Assembly: GCA_905221095.1 (NCBI GenBank)
Contig: CAJNBV010000008.1
Coordinates: 12,169 to 76,168 of the forward strand
Origin: a bacterium
GTDB lineage: Bacteria; Bacillota; Bacilli; Lactobacillales; Streptococcaceae
Reading direction: 5' to 3'
DNA length: 64,000 nucleotides
Position numbers and translations under genes: made by a program. The notes under the pieces are model-generated. The model was not told where the DNA came from, did not search any database, and saw only the letters and a list, made by a program, of their open reading frames with translations. Positions 19,322 to 28,846 of this stretch are shown here, piece after piece. The stretch's first letter is position 1. Each line of letters begins with the position of its first letter.

Positions 19322-21486
19322 TAACGAATCCTCTTTTCTAAGCGTTTCGCTAGTTTAGTCAAAAGTGTGATAATTACAAGATAGAAGATAGCAAGGATTG
19401 CATACATCTTGAAACTTTGGTAGTTACGGGCAATGATAATCTTACCAGTTTGGAAGAGTTCAACCAAACCGATAGCAGATACGATTGTTGTATCTTTAAG
19501 AGCGATAACGAATTGGTTAACAAAGTTTGGCAACATCAATTTAGTTGCTTGTGGCAAGATAATCTTACGCATGGTTTTTCCATAAGAGATACCCAAGCTT
19601 CGGCTGGCTTCCATTTGTCCAACTGGAACAGCCTGAATACCACCACGAACGATCTCAGCGATATAAGCGGCTGCATTGAGCGATAGGGCAATAGTACCAG
19701 CTACAAAGTCGTTAATTGGGCTTTGTTGGCCTGTGATAGATTCGATGAAGTTTGGAATTCCCCAGAAGATGAAGGCTGCAAGAATCATCAATGGAATACC
19801 ACGGATAACGTCAACGAAAATCTCAGAGATGACGCGAAGAGATTTGTATGGGCTAACGCTAAACATACCGAAGATAATCCCGATGACAATGGCAATAGCA
19901 AATGAGATAAGAGCTAGAGCAAGAGTGATACCAAGACCGCTAAGGAGTTGTTTGTAGTTATTTTGAAGCAAGCCCCAGATAGTTGTTTCATCAACAGTGC
20001 TTGTTGAATCAGTTGAAGATTCGCTAGCTAGGTATTTATCAAGAATCTTTTGGAATTCACCGTTTGCTTTAAGGTTTGCAAGTCCGTTATTGAACATTTC
20101 AATCAATTCTGGATTTGTGCCTTTTTTAACGGCAAAGGCTGTTTCTCCGATTGGAGTTCCAGCGATTGGTGTTTTCAATTTTTGTCCTTGGCTGATAGAA
20201 TATTTGAGAACAGGTTCATCATCCATAACGGCATCAATGGCACCAGTATTTAAACTGTCATACATTGATGAACCATCAGCGAAGGTTTTGATTTTGTAAC
20301 CGTATTTGCTTTGATTTTCTGTTAGGAAGGTTTGAGAAGCAGTTCCGTTTTTAACACCGACTGTCTTTCCTTTTAAATCTTCATAAGAAGCAATGGTACT
20401 TGATTCTTTGACACCAAGGATAGTATTGGCTGTGTAGTATGATTCTGAGAAGTCAAAAGTTGCCTTACGAGCATCTGTTACAGACATACCAGCAATGATA
20501 CCATCTGCTTGACCAGCTTGGACAGCACTGATAGCGGCATCGAAACCAGGGTTGGTAATTTCAATTTCGAAACCTTGGTCTTTAGCGATAGCCTTAATCA
20601 ATTCCATATCAATACCAGTAAATTGGTTGCTTGAGTTTTGGAAAACAAAAGGTGCAAAAGAAGAATCGCTGGCAATGATGTATTTAGCTTTAACAGGAAT
20701 AGCTTTTAAGCCTGCAAGAGTAGTTGTAGTTGGAACTGCTGAAGATGATGAAGCAGTCCATTTCTTGATGATTTTATCAAGACTACCATCTTTTTTCATT
20801 TCAGCTAATGCTTGGTTAAATTCAGTAACCAGGTGCTCGTATTTGCTTCCTTTTTTAACACCGAAAGCAAAGCTACCTACAGCTTCCCCATCCATTTCAA
20901 TATGGAGGTCTTGCCCTTGGTTGATGGCATATTCGATAACAGGTTTGTCATCCATCATGGCATCGATGGCACCAGCACTCAAGCTGTTGTTCATCAAATC
21001 ACTAGTGTCAAATGTTTTAATAGTAAAGCCGTATTTGTCTTTAATCGTTTCTAGGAAACGTTGAGCGGCTGTTCCGTTTTTAACACCAACAGTTTTGCCA
21101 GACAATTGGTCGTACTTGCTAATCTTGTGTGCCTTTGTAGTTGCAATGACAACTTTTGTATCATAGTAAGTATCAGACATGGTGAAGACTTTTTCACGTT
21201 CTTTCGTCTTTGTCATCCCTGCCATGATAGCGTCAGCTTGACCAGCTTGAACCGCATTGACCGCTGCGTCAAATCCAGGATAGGACATCTGAATGTTCCA
21301 TCCTTTAATCTCAGCGACTTTGTTGATAATATCAACATCAATTCCTTTATAAGTTTGATCTGAATCTTTAAACTCAAAAGGTGCATAGGCGGTATCAGAT
21401 ACAATCTTAATCGTCTCTGCTTTGGCAATACCTAATGAGAAAATTGGGAATAAAATTAGCAAAAATGCTAGAAATTTTTTCTTCAT
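19321..21486 (-). CDS. glnP: Glutamine ABC transporter, two substrate-binding domains fused to permease
   Basis: A 721-residue fusion. It has a signal segment ([23 protein letters not shown]), then two tandem periplasmic-type binding domains, roughly 24-245 and 262-490. These are visibly repeats of each other: [11 protein letters not shown] and [11 protein letters not shown], and both hold [21 protein letters not shown]. A membrane permease domain with about five hydrophobic helices follows (about 505-721), with the EAA-type loop [22 protein letters not shown]. This GlnP architecture is known from lactococci and streptococci. It would import glutamine and possibly glutamate or asparagine. Confidence 0.93.
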   Translation of the reverse strand: MKKKFLAFLLILFPIFSLGIAKAETIKIVSDTAYAPFEFKDSDQTYKGIDVDIINKVAEIKGWNIQMSYPGFDAAVNAVQAGQADAIMAGMTKTKEREKVFTMSDTYYDTKVVIATTKAHKISKYDQLSGKTVGVKNGTAAQRFLETIKDKYGFTIKTFDTSDLMNNSLSAGAIDAMMDDKPVIEYAINQGQDLHIEMDGEAVGSFAFGVKKGSKYEHLVTEFNQALAEMKKDGSLDKIIKKWTASSSSAVPTTTTLAGLKAIPVKAKYIIASDSSFAPFVFQNSSNQFTGIDMELIKAIAKDQGFEIEITNPGFDAAISAVQAGQADGIIAGMSVTDARKATFDFSESYYTANTILGVKESSTIASYEDLKGKTVGVKNGTASQTFLTENQSKYGYKIKTFADGSSMYDSLNTGAIDAVMDDEPVLKYSISQGQKLKTPIAGTPIGETAFAVKKGTNPELIEMFNNGLANLKANGEFQKILDKYLASESSTDSTSTVDETTIWGLLQNNYKQLLSGLGITLALALISFAIAIVIGIIFGMFSVSPYKSLRVISEIFVDVIRGIPLMILAAFIFWGIPNFIESITGQQSPINDFVAGTIALSLNAAAYIAEIVRGGIQAVPVGQMEASRSLGISYGKTMRKIILPQATKLMLPNFVNQFVIALKDTTIVSAIGLVELFQTGKIIIARNYQSFKMYAILAIFYLVIITLLTKLAKRLEKRIR

Positions 21487-21515
21487 TTTTAGTCTCCTTT
21501 TCCGAATATTTTCCC

Positions 21516-21544
21516 ATTATATCAGAAAAAGTAAAAAAAGGCAA
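21516..21544 (-). promoter_or_regulatory. Promoter of glnP-glnQ
   Basis: On the minus strand TTGCCT (21544-21539) and TATAAT (21521-21516) are 17 bases apart, about 30 bases upstream of the glnP start. Confidence 0.7.
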
Positions 21545-21596
21545 ATTTTTATAGTTTTGTGTCAGAAAATATAACATAGATTTTTCCTTTTCTTTC

Positions 21597-21624
21597 TTGA
21601 ATTGCTACTATAAAGTGCTATAAT
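21597..21624 (+). promoter_or_regulatory. Promoter of the CPBP protease gene
   Basis: TTGAAT at 21597-21602 and TATAAT at 21619-21624 with a 16-base spacer, divergent from the glnP promoter. Confidence 0.6.
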
Positions 21625-21658
21625 AATAGTATATAATAGAAGAAAAGAGGACAAGGAT

Positions 21659-22612
21659 ATGAAGAACAAAAGGATATTTAAAGACTTCCAAGCTTCAAAA
21701 ATGAGTTTAAACATTTATACAAGCCCCTTGTTAGCCTTTGCTTTTGTCTTCATAGGAGAGTTTGTGGCTTATACTTTATATGGTATTAGTTTGTTAGCTC
21801 TCGTCGGACTTGCTAGAAATTTTGGAGAAGCTGGTCAAAATCTTGCAACCTACTTGCAGACCTTGCATCAGAGCTTGACCGATAAAACAGGTGACTTTCG
21901 TTTAATTTTAGAATTGCTGGCCTTTGGTTTCGTTCTCAACACTGTGTTCAGATGGACTAGAAAAGTTGAGAAAAGACCTATTCGAACCTTGGGATTTTAT
22001 AGAGAGAATTTCCTCAGCAATCTTCTTAAAGGATTTGGCCTAGGCCTGGCACTTTTTCTTCTGACCTTGTTAGGTTTAGTAGCATTAGGGCAATATCGTT
22101 TGGAGTCCATTCACTTGAATCCTTATTCGCTTGCCTTTGTCATTTTTACTATCCCATTTTGGATTTTACAGGGGACAACAGAAGAAGTGGTGGCCCGTAC
22201 TTGGCTCCTTCCTCAATTGGCCTCAAGAACCAATCTAAAACTAGCTGTTCTTATATCTAGCCTGTTCTTTACCCTGCTTCATGCGGGAAATTCTGGTCTC
22301 ACCCCTCTATCTCTAGTGAATCTCTTTTTATTCGGAGTTGCCATGTCACTTTACCTCCTCAAAACAGATACAGTTTGGGGTGTAGCAGGTATTCATGGGG
22401 CTTGGAATTTTGCTCAGGGAAATCTTTTTGGGATTTTAGTTAGTGGTCAGCCGTCCGGAACATCGCTGATGACCTTTTTACCACAAGGCGATCAGGGCTG
22501 GCTATCAGGTGGCTCTTTTGGGATAGAAGGATCTATCATGACAAGTCTGTTCTTGCTACTGCTGATTGTCTATCTCGCTTATCGATTAAAGAAAGAAAAT
22601 GAAAGGATGTGA
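21659..22612 (+). CDS. CPBP family intramembrane metalloprotease-like protein
   Basis: A 317-residue membrane protein of the CPBP (CAAX protease and bacteriocin-processing) or Abi family. It has about eight hydrophobic segments. The family motifs are present: the TEEVVARTWLLP glutamate pair near residue 175, FFTLLHAGN with a metal-site His near residue 205, and GIHGAWNFAQG near residue 245. The role is unknown. In streptococci, relatives sit in bacteriocin immunity loci, but here no bacteriocin gene is nearby, so immunity is not supported. It starts at the ATG after AAGAGGACAAGG. Confidence 0.85.
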   Translation: MKNKRIFKDFQASKMSLNIYTSPLLAFAFVFIGEFVAYTLYGISLLALVGLARNFGEAGQNLATYLQTLHQSLTDKTGDFRLILELLAFGFVLNTVFRWTRKVEKRPIRTLGFYRENFLSNLLKGFGLGLALFLLTLLGLVALGQYRLESIHLNPYSLAFVIFTIPFWILQGTTEEVVARTWLLPQLASRTNLKLAVLISSLFFTLLHAGNSGLTPLSLVNLFLFGVAMSLYLLKTDTVWGVAGIHGAWNFAQGNLFGILVSGQPSGTSLMTFLPQGDQGWLSGGSFGIEGSIMTSLFLLLLIVYLAYRLKKENERM

Positions 22613-22688
22613 CTTAGGTCCGTCCTTTTCTTCGTGAAAATGATACAAGTATGCTAAAATAGGAATAGCACATCGAGAGAGGATTCTT

Positions 22689-24677
22689 ATGATTAACCGC
22701 ATTACAGATAATCAATTTAAACTAGTATCAAAATATCAACCATCAGGAGATCAACCCCAAGCTATTGAGCGGTTGGTAGATAATATCGAGGGGGGCGAAA
22801 AAGCTCAGATTCTGATGGGGGCGACTGGTACAGGGAAGACCTATACCATGAGTCAGGTCATTTCCAAAGTTAATAAACCAACTCTGGTCATCGCCCATAA
22901 TAAAACCTTAGCTGGGCAGCTCTATGGGGAGTTTAAGGAATTTTTCCCTGAAAATGCTGTTGAGTATTTCGTATCCTACTATGATTATTACCAGCCCGAG
23001 GCCTATGTCCCTTCTAGTGATACTTATATTGAAAAGGACAGCTCTGTCAATGACGAGATTGACAAGCTCCGCCACTCAGCGACTTCGGCTCTTTTGGAGC
23101 GTAATGATGTCATTGTCGTAGCTTCTGTCTCTTGTATTTATGGTTTGGGTTCGCCCAAGGAATACGCTGACAGTGTCGTTAGTCTCCGTCCTGGTCTAGA
23201 GATTTCTCGTGATAAACTCTTGAATGACTTGGTTGATATTCAGTTTGAGCGAAATGATATTGATTTCCAACGGGGGAGATTTCGTGTGCGTGGGGATGTA
23301 GTGGAGATTTTCCCAGCCTCTCGTGATGAGCATGCCTTTCGTGTTGAGTTCTTTGGAGATGAGATTGACCGTATTCGTGAGGTTGAAGCTTTGACAGGTC
23401 AGGTATTGGGAGAAGTGGATCATTTGGCGATTTTCCCAGCCACTCACTTTGTGACCAATGACGATCATATGGAAGTGGCTATTGCTAAAATTCAGGCGGA
23501 GTTAGAGGAGCAGTTAGCTGTCTTTGAGAAGGAAGGCAAATTACTTGAAGCCCAGCGTTTGAAACAGCGGACAGAGTATGATATTGAAATGTTGCGTGAG
23601 ATGGGCTATACCAACGGGGTTGAAAACTACTCACGTCACATGGATGGACGGAGCGAAGGTGAGCCTCCTTATACGCTTCTCGACTTCTTCCCAGATGATT
23701 TCTTAATCATGATTGACGAGAGTCACATGACTATGGGACAAATCAAGGGCATGTATAATGGAGACCGTTCGCGTAAGGAAATGTTAGTAAATTATGGTTT
23801 CCGTTTGCCGTCCGCCTTGGACAATCGACCTTTACGCCGTGAGGAGTTTGAAAGTCATGTGCACCAGATTGTTTACGTTTCAGCGACACCAGGCGACTAT
23901 GAAAATGAACAAACCGAGACAGTGATTGAGCAAATCATTCGTCCGACAGGTCTTTTGGATCCTGAGGTGGAGGTCCGTCCGACTATGGGACAGATTGATG
24001 ACCTCTTGGGTGAAATCAATGCCCGTGTTGAAAAGAACGAACGAACCTTTATCACAACCTTGACCAAGAAAATGGCAGAAGACTTAACCGACTACTTCAA
24101 AGAAATGGGCATCAAGGTCAAGTACATGCACTCGGATATCAAGACCTTGGAGCGGACTGAGATTATCCGTGACCTGCGCTTGGGTGTCTTTGATGTCTTG
24201 GTCGGAATCAACCTGCTCCGTGAAGGGATTGACGTTCCTGAGGTAAGCTTAGTTGCCATTCTCGATGCTGACAAGGAAGGTTTCCTCCGTAATGAGCGTG
24301 GCCTCATCCAGACCATTGGTCGTGCTGCCCGTAATAGCGAAGGCCATGTCATTATGTATGCGGACACGATGACTCAATCTATGCAACGTGCCATTGATGA
24401 AACTGCTCGCCGTCGCAAAATCCAGATGGCTTATAATGAAGAACATGGTATTGTACCACAAACCATCAAGAAGGAAATCCGTGACCTGATTGCCGTAACC
24501 AAGGCAGTTGCCAAGGAAGAGGACAAGGAAGTCGACATCAATAGCCTCAACAAACAAGAACGCAAAGACCTCGTCAAGAAACTAGAAAAACAAATGCAAG
24601 AAGCCGTTGAGGTGCTTGACTTTGAACTTGCAGCTCAGATTCGTGATATGATGCTGGAAGTCAAGGCCTTGGATTAG
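22689..24677 (+). CDS. uvrB: Excinuclease ABC subunit B
   Basis: Damage-verification helicase of nucleotide excision repair, 662 residues, acting with UvrA and UvrC. Walker A is [11 protein letters not shown] near residue 38-48. The beta-hairpin aromatic region [21 protein letters not shown] lies near residue 97-117. Helicase motif VI is QTIGRAARN near residue 538, and the C-terminal UVR motif (VKKLEKQM...[11 protein letters not shown]) interacts with UvrC. A TAAAAT -10 with TGC extension lies about 30 bases before the ATG. No SOS-type operator was recognised, as expected for streptococci. Confidence 0.97.
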   Translation: MINRITDNQFKLVSKYQPSGDQPQAIERLVDNIEGGEKAQILMGATGTGKTYTMSQVISKVNKPTLVIAHNKTLAGQLYGEFKEFFPENAVEYFVSYYDYYQPEAYVPSSDTYIEKDSSVNDEIDKLRHSATSALLERNDVIVVASVSCIYGLGSPKEYADSVVSLRPGLEISRDKLLNDLVDIQFERNDIDFQRGRFRVRGDVVEIFPASRDEHAFRVEFFGDEIDRIREVEALTGQVLGEVDHLAIFPATHFVTNDDHMEVAIAKIQAELEEQLAVFEKEGKLLEAQRLKQRTEYDIEMLREMGYTNGVENYSRHMDGRSEGEPPYTLLDFFPDDFLIMIDESHMTMGQIKGMYNGDRSRKEMLVNYGFRLPSALDNRPLRREEFESHVHQIVYVSATPGDYENEQTETVIEQIIRPTGLLDPEVEVRPTMGQIDDLLGEINARVEKNERTFITTLTKKMAEDLTDYFKEMGIKVKYMHSDIKTLERTEIIRDLRLGVFDVLVGINLLREGIDVPEVSLVAILDADKEGFLRNERGLIQTIGRAARNSEGHVIMYADTMTQSMQRAIDETARRRKIQMAYNEEHGIVPQTIKKEIRDLIAVTKAVAKEEDKEVDINSLNKQERKDLVKKLEKQMQEAVEVLDFELAAQIRDMMLEVKALD

Positions 24678-24686
24678 GGGAATTTT

Positions 24687-25313
24687 ATGAATATTTTAGT
24701 CATCAATGGACATCCTGATAGAGAAAGCTACTGTCAAGCAATTTTTCAAACGATTGTAGAAAATATAGACTCAAAGAGACATGAACTTGAAATGATTAAT
24801 CTTAATGAGGAAGATTTTGATCCTGTATTACGTTATGGTTATCGACAAAGGATGGAGGACGATCCGTTTATTCTACGCTCTCAGGAATTAATTCAGTGGG
24901 CAGATCATTTCATTTTTGTTTATCCTATTTGGTGGAGTAGTATGCCTAGTCTATTGAAGGGGTGGATTGATCGTGTTTTTACGCCAGGCATTGCATACTC
25001 TGCCAACAATCAAGGAAGCTTTATTTTGAACTACTTGAGAGGTCAGCAGTTTAAAAAGTTACTAAAAGGAAAAACAGCTAGTATCTATGCAACCTCCATG
25101 GCACCAACTTGGTGGTACAAAGTATTTTCAGGTCTGATTAATATTCCAGACAGTTATGGAATATCAGTATTAAAGAATGCTGTATTGAATCATTGTGGCA
25201 TAAAAACAAAGAGGGTTTCAATCTTAGGAGAGTTAGGACGTGAAGTGAATACAAGTTCAACAAGACAAAAATTTCTACAAAAAGTAGCAAAGGAAGTCAG
25301 ACTGTTGGATTAA
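24687..25313 (+). CDS. NAD(P)H-dependent oxidoreductase, flavodoxin-like
   Basis: A 208-residue soluble protein of the flavodoxin_2 (MdaB/NQO-like) family, which binds FMN or FAD and reduces quinones with NAD(P)H. It starts with the flavin phosphate loop LVINGHPDRESYCQAIF (4-20). YPIWWSSMPSLLKGWIDRVFTPG near residue 80-102 is the typical family core. It begins 9 bases after uvrB and is followed 14 bases later by an acetyltransferase gene, so it may ride on the uvrB transcript. The physiological substrate is not evident. Confidence 0.85.
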   Translation: MNILVINGHPDRESYCQAIFQTIVENIDSKRHELEMINLNEEDFDPVLRYGYRQRMEDDPFILRSQELIQWADHFIFVYPIWWSSMPSLLKGWIDRVFTPGIAYSANNQGSFILNYLRGQQFKKLLKGKTASIYATSMAPTWWYKVFSGLINIPDSYGISVLKNAVLNHCGIKTKRVSILGELGREVNTSSTRQKFLQKVAKEVRLLD

Positions 25314-25327
25314 GGAGAAGAAAACAA

Positions 25328-25816
25328 ATGACGGTTATTATCAAATCAATGGAAACTCCTGAAGAAATAGAAGGTAAATTCCTCGTTCACTGGCAAACGT
25401 GGAGAGAAGCTTATGATGGCCTTTTACCTGCAGAATTTCAGGAGACAATGACATTAGAAAGGTGTCGATTCTTTAGTCAAAAGTATCCAGAAAATACATT
25501 GATTGCGATAGATGGCGTGAAGGTAGTTGGTTTTATCAGTTATGGAAACTTTCGTGATGAGACTATTCAAGCTGGTGAAATTATTGCTTTATATGTTTTA
25601 AAAGACTATTATGGAAAAGGTATCGCACAAAAGTTAGTTAGAGCAGCTTTGACTGCTCTTAATCATTTTTCTGAAATTTTCTTATGGGTATTGAAAGATA
25701 ATAAGCGCGCCATTGCTTTCTATCAAAAAATGGGCTTTACTTTTGATGGACAAGAAAAGATGCTTGAACTTGGAAAGCTTATAAAGGAAAAACGGATGGT
25801 ATTCTATTCCAAATAA
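25328..25816 (+). CDS. GNAT family N-acetyltransferase
   Basis: A 162-residue acetyl-CoA-dependent acetyltransferase. The acetyl-CoA loop is seen in LYVLKDYYGKGIAQKLVRAAL near residue 92-112, followed by LWVLKDNKRAIAFYQKMGFTFDG near residue 121-143, the usual GNAT beta5 and C-terminal helix. The ribosome site AAGGAGAAG lies before the ATG. Its neighbour upstream is a reductase. The substrate cannot be predicted. Confidence 0.85.
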   Translation: MTVIIKSMETPEEIEGKFLVHWQTWREAYDGLLPAEFQETMTLERCRFFSQKYPENTLIAIDGVKVVGFISYGNFRDETIQAGEIIALYVLKDYYGKGIAQKLVRAALTALNHFSEIFLWVLKDNKRAIAFYQKMGFTFDGQEKMLELGKLIKEKRMVFYSK

Positions 25817-25888
25817 TTTTAAAAAGTAGAAGCTAATGGTACTGGTACCAAGTCTAAAAATTTAATAAATTAGAAAGTGAGTCTATGT

Positions 25889-26356
25889 ATGTCCCGTTCC
25901 CAATTAACGATTTTAACAAATATTTGTCTGATTGAAGACCTCGAAACTCAGCGCGTAGTGATGCAGTATCGCTCTCCTGAAACCAATCGCTGGTCTGGTT
26001 ATGCCTTTCCGGGTGGTCATGTAGAAAATGGCGAGTCTTTCGCAGAGTCTGTCATTCGTGAAATCTATGAAGAAACAGGGTTAAGTATCCAAAATCCTCA
26101 ACTTGTCGGCATTAAAAATTGGCCACTAGATACAGGTGGGCGCTATATTGTCATTTGTTATAAGGCAACTGAGTTCTCTGGTACCCTTCGCTCTTCAGAT
26201 GAAGGAGAAGTTTCTTGGATTCAAAAAGACCAGATTCCAAGTTTGGATCTGGCCTATGATATGTTACCCTTGATGGAAATGATGGAAGCTCCGGACAAGT
26301 CTGAATTTTTCTATCCTCGCCGTACAGAAGACGATTGGGAAAAGAAAATTTTCTAA
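25889..26356 (+). CDS. mutX: MutX-type Nudix hydrolase (8-oxo-dGTP pyrophosphatase)
   Basis: A 155-residue sanitising hydrolase that removes mutagenic 8-oxo-dGTP from the nucleotide pool. The Nudix box is complete: GGHVENGESFAESVIREIYEETG near residue 41-63, with REIYEE metal ligands. The ATG at 25889 is preferred to an in-frame GTG at 25877 because GAAAGTGAG lies 8 bases before the ATG. The C-terminal 46 codons and the stop are duplicated about 6.2 kb downstream, beyond the ribose cassette. Confidence 0.9.
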   Translation: MSRSQLTILTNICLIEDLETQRVVMQYRSPETNRWSGYAFPGGHVENGESFAESVIREIYEETGLSIQNPQLVGIKNWPLDTGGRYIVICYKATEFSGTLRSSDEGEVSWIQKDQIPSLDLAYDMLPLMEMMEAPDKSEFFYPRRTEDDWEKKIF

Positions 26357-26421
26357 TCCTTTACCAAATAACCGAGCTGATCCAAGGCCTCCTCGATATA
26401 GTGGAGGTCTTGTTTAGTTTC
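26215..26421. repeat. Flanking direct repeat of the ribose cassette, left copy
   Basis: About 207 bp covering the end of mutX and the last codons of niaR. It matches 32418-32624 at a constant offset of 6203 bases with scattered substitutions, roughly one in ten by eye. Homology starts at TTGGATTCAAAAAG and ends at GTGGAGGTCTTGTT. The cassette lies exactly between the two copies. Confidence 0.88.
26353..26421 (-). pseudogene. 3' remnant of niaR
   Basis: The minus strand encodes KQDLHYIEEALDQLGYLVKD and a TAG stop, identical in protein to the end of the intact niaR at 32556-33071. Upstream of this the homology is lost, so this is only the tail of the gene, left at the left border of the inserted cassette. 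Its stop overlaps the mutX stop, as does the arrangement at the right border. Confidence 0.85.
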
Positions 26422-26504
26422 CTGCCTAATAGTAATAATAGATTAGTAAAAAACATATAAGCATATATAATCTAAAATAAATTTAAAATATTTCTAAAAA
26501 AGTA

Positions 26505-26533
26505 TTGACAAATTAAAAGAAAACGCTTACTAT
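26505..26533 (+). promoter_or_regulatory. Promoter of the rbs operon with cre-like site
   Basis: TTGACA at 26505-26510 and TACTAT at 26528-26533 are 17 bases apart. The spacer contains GAAAACGCTTAC (26519-26530), close to the CcpA cre consensus TGNAANCGNTNNCA. A CcpA repressor bound there would block polymerase, as expected for a carbon-source operon. Confidence 0.7.
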
Positions 26534-26542
26534 ATAAATAAG

Positions 26543-26553
26543 GGAACGGTTCC
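26543..26553 (+). promoter_or_regulatory. LacI-type operator of the rbs operon
   Basis: GGAACGGTTCC is a perfect palindrome with a central G, located just downstream of the -10 and before the regulator gene. This position and shape fit an operator for the LacI-family regulator encoded directly after it. Binding is inferred. Confidence 0.6.
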
Positions 26554-26574
26554 ATAATATAAAAAGGAGGAGTG

Positions 26575-27549
26575 ATGACTACAATAAAACAGGTTGCTGA
26601 AGAAGCTGGAGTATCGAAATCAACAGTTTCAAGATATATTTCGAAAAAAGGCTATGTCGGAGATGATGCTAGAGAAAAGATAAAAAATGCTATCAAGAAA
26701 TTAAATTACACGCCGAATGTATTAGCACAATCTTTGAAAACTAAAAAAAATCAAATGGTAGGACTCTTATTGCCAGATATTTCTAATCCCTTCTTCCCAA
26801 GATTGGTTCGAGGAGCTGAATCATATTTGAAAGATAAAGGTTATAGGATTATGGTTGGTACTATTTCAGATCATGATTCGTTAGAAGAATATATAAACCT
26901 TTTGTTAAAAACAAATGCAGCTGGCATTATAACGACACTTGACTTTACAAAGGAATTTCCCAATCTGACGTTACCTGTTGTTGTGGTTGACCGGATTAGT
27001 AAAGATACAGGTTACGGTGTCTTTTCTGATAATCAGTTGGGTGGACGTTTGGCTGCTAAAGCAATTTGGAATGCTGGCGCTAAGCAAGTTATGATTATTA
27101 AAGTTTTAGATGATAAAGCTGAAAACATTGCGGAACGATTTGAGGCAAGTTTAAACTATTTGAGGGATAAATCTTTAGAAATTCGTATTGAAGAAAGTGA
27201 AACGTTTGAGTTTGAAAAAATTCAAAAAGAAGCTAAAGAGAATCTAAAAAGAAATCCAAATATTGATAGTATTATAGCACCTTCTGATATTCATGCGATA
27301 GCTTATATTCATGAAATTTTAGCAATTGGTAAAAAAATTCCAGATGATATTCAAATCATTGGTTATGATGATATTGTACTTAGTCAATTTATTTATCCTT
27401 CTTTATCAACTATTCACCAATCATCATATAAAATGGGAGAACAGGCTGCAAAGTTAATCTATAATATGGCAAATAAGTTCTCTATAGATGAAGTTAAAAT
27501 TAAACTACCTGTTAGATACGTAGAAAGAAATACATTAAGGAGAAAGTAA
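26575..27549 (+). CDS. rbsR: LacI-family regulator of the ribose-type operon
   Basis: A 324-residue transcription factor. The N-terminal LacI helix-turn-helix is TIKQVAEEAGVSKSTVSRYI, with hinge LNYTPNVLAQSLKTKKN near residue 45-61. The rest is a sugar-binding-protein-like effector domain (LLLPDISNPFFPRLVRGAE). An in-frame GTG lies 3 bases earlier, but AGGAGG at 26565-26570 is better spaced for this ATG. It is the first gene of its operon, and its stop overlaps the rbsK start. Base composition is visibly AT-richer than in the flanking genes. Confidence 0.88.
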   Translation: MTTIKQVAEEAGVSKSTVSRYISKKGYVGDDAREKIKNAIKKLNYTPNVLAQSLKTKKNQMVGLLLPDISNPFFPRLVRGAESYLKDKGYRIMVGTISDHDSLEEYINLLLKTNAAGIITTLDFTKEFPNLTLPVVVVDRISKDTGYGVFSDNQLGGRLAAKAIWNAGAKQVMIIKVLDDKAENIAERFEASLNYLRDKSLEIRIEESETFEFEKIQKEAKENLKRNPNIDSIIAPSDIHAIAYIHEILAIGKKIPDDIQIIGYDDIVLSQFIYPSLSTIHQSSYKMGEQAAKLIYNMANKFSIDEVKIKLPVRYVERNTLRRK

Positions 27550-28460
27550 TGAGTAAAATTGTTGTTGTTGGAAGTATTTCAATGGACTTAGTTATGAGAA
27601 CAAAAAGGATTCCAGAAGGAGGTGAAACGATTTTTGGGGATTCATTTAATATAGTTCCAGGGGGAAAAGGTGCAAATCAGGCTGTAGCTATTGGTAGATT
27701 ATCCAGTGTAGAAGATAATATTTACATATTTGGGAACGTTGGGGAAGATATTTTTTCAGCAGATTTACTAAGTAATCTGCAAAATAATAATATTTCTATA
27801 GAACATGTGGGAACGGTACCACAATCTACAGGAGTTGCACAAATTACTTTATATGGAGGTGATAATAGGATTATTTATTATCCCGGAGCGAATAATTTAG
27901 TTAAAACAAATGATTGGAAAAATGAGTGGGAATTGATTAGTGATGCAAGTATTGTTGTATTACAAAATGAAATACCACATGAAGCCAACTTATGTATAGC
28001 TAAATTTTGTCAAGAAAATAAAGTTAAGGTGCTTTACAATCCTGCACCAGCTAGAGAAACAGACATAGAGATGATTCCTTTTTGTGATTTTATTACTCCT
28101 AATGAGCATGAATGTTCAGAGCTTTTTCCAGATAAGAAATTAGAAGAAATTATTAAAATTTATCCTAATAAAATGATTGTGACATTAGGAGTTGAAGGTT
28201 CTATTTATTATGATGGGACAGTAGTTCAGAAGATTCCTGCTATAAAAGCAGAAGTAGTTGATACTACAGGAGCAGGAGATACGTTTAATGGTGCTTTTGC
28301 TTATGCTATCTCAAAAGGAAAAGAGATGAATGTTGCATTGTCCTTTGCAACGATTGCTTCACATCTTTCTGTTCAAAGATTTGGAGCGCAAGGAGGCATG
28401 CCGAGTTTGAAAGAAATAAAGGAGCATTCAGGATATGAAGAAATATGGGATTTTAAATAG
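27549..28460 (+). CDS. rbsK: Ribokinase
   Basis: PfkB-family kinase, 303 residues, that phosphorylates ribose (or a similar pentose) with ATP after uptake. GGKGANQAVAIGRL near residue 38-51 is PfkB signature 1 and DTTGAGDTFNGAFAYA near residue 238-253 is signature 2, with the catalytic Asp in GAGD. It overlaps rbsR by one base and rbsD by 26 bases, so translation is coupled. GGAACGGTACC inside the gene (about 27812) resembles the upstream operator but is not a perfect palindrome. Confidence 0.92.
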   Translation: MSKIVVVGSISMDLVMRTKRIPEGGETIFGDSFNIVPGGKGANQAVAIGRLSSVEDNIYIFGNVGEDIFSADLLSNLQNNNISIEHVGTVPQSTGVAQITLYGGDNRIIYYPGANNLVKTNDWKNEWELISDASIVVLQNEIPHEANLCIAKFCQENKVKVLYNPAPARETDIEMIPFCDFITPNEHECSELFPDKKLEEIIKIYPNKMIVTLGVEGSIYYDGTVVQKIPAIKAEVVDTTGAGDTFNGAFAYAISKGKEMNVALSFATIASHLSVQRFGAQGGMPSLKEIKEHSGYEEIWDFK

Positions 28461-28833
28461 TAATTTAGCAAAACTAGCTGATGATTTAGGTCATATGGAT
28501 TTGGTTTGTATCGGAGATTTAGGATTGCCAGTTCCAAAAGGTGTTGATAAAATTGATTTAGCATTAAGAAAAGGTAGCCCAAGTTTTTTAGAAGTTTTAA
28601 AAGAATATTCAGATCATGTACTTATTGAAAAAATTTTCTTAGCAGAAGAAATTAAAGAAAAAAACAAAGAACAGTGGCAAGCAGTTCTAGATCTTTTAGG
28701 ATCGAATATAATTATTGAATATATTAGTCATGAAGAATTGAAAGCTATGAATACTAAAGTTAAGGCAGTTATTCGCACTGGGGAAGATACACCATATTCG
28801 AATATAATCTTGCAATCAGGAGTTATTATTTAG
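28435..28833 (+). CDS. rbsD: D-ribose pyranase
   Basis: Sugar mutarotase of the RbsD/FucU family, 132 residues. It converts the pyranose form of ribose to the furanose form used by ribokinase. The start MKKYGILNSNLAKLADDLGHMD, with the catalytic His in GHMD, and the C-terminal VIRTGEDTPYSNIILQSGV are typical. It overlaps the rbsK end. AGGATATG provides a ribosome site inside rbsK. Presence of RbsD supports ribose rather than another sugar as the substrate. Confidence 0.93.
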   Translation: MKKYGILNSNLAKLADDLGHMDLVCIGDLGLPVPKGVDKIDLALRKGSPSFLEVLKEYSDHVLIEKIFLAEEIKEKNKEQWQAVLDLLGSNIIIEYISHEELKAMNTKVKAVIRTGEDTPYSNIILQSGVII

Positions 28834-28846
28834 AAGGGGGTTGCCT

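Noticed and set aside
21495-21515. CodY box at glnP
   Set aside because: AATATTCGGAAAAGG matches only about 11 of 15 positions; too weak to claim.
21659-22612. Bacteriocin immunity locus
   Set aside because: A CPBP protein alone, with no bacteriocin precursor, transporter or double-glycine leader nearby.
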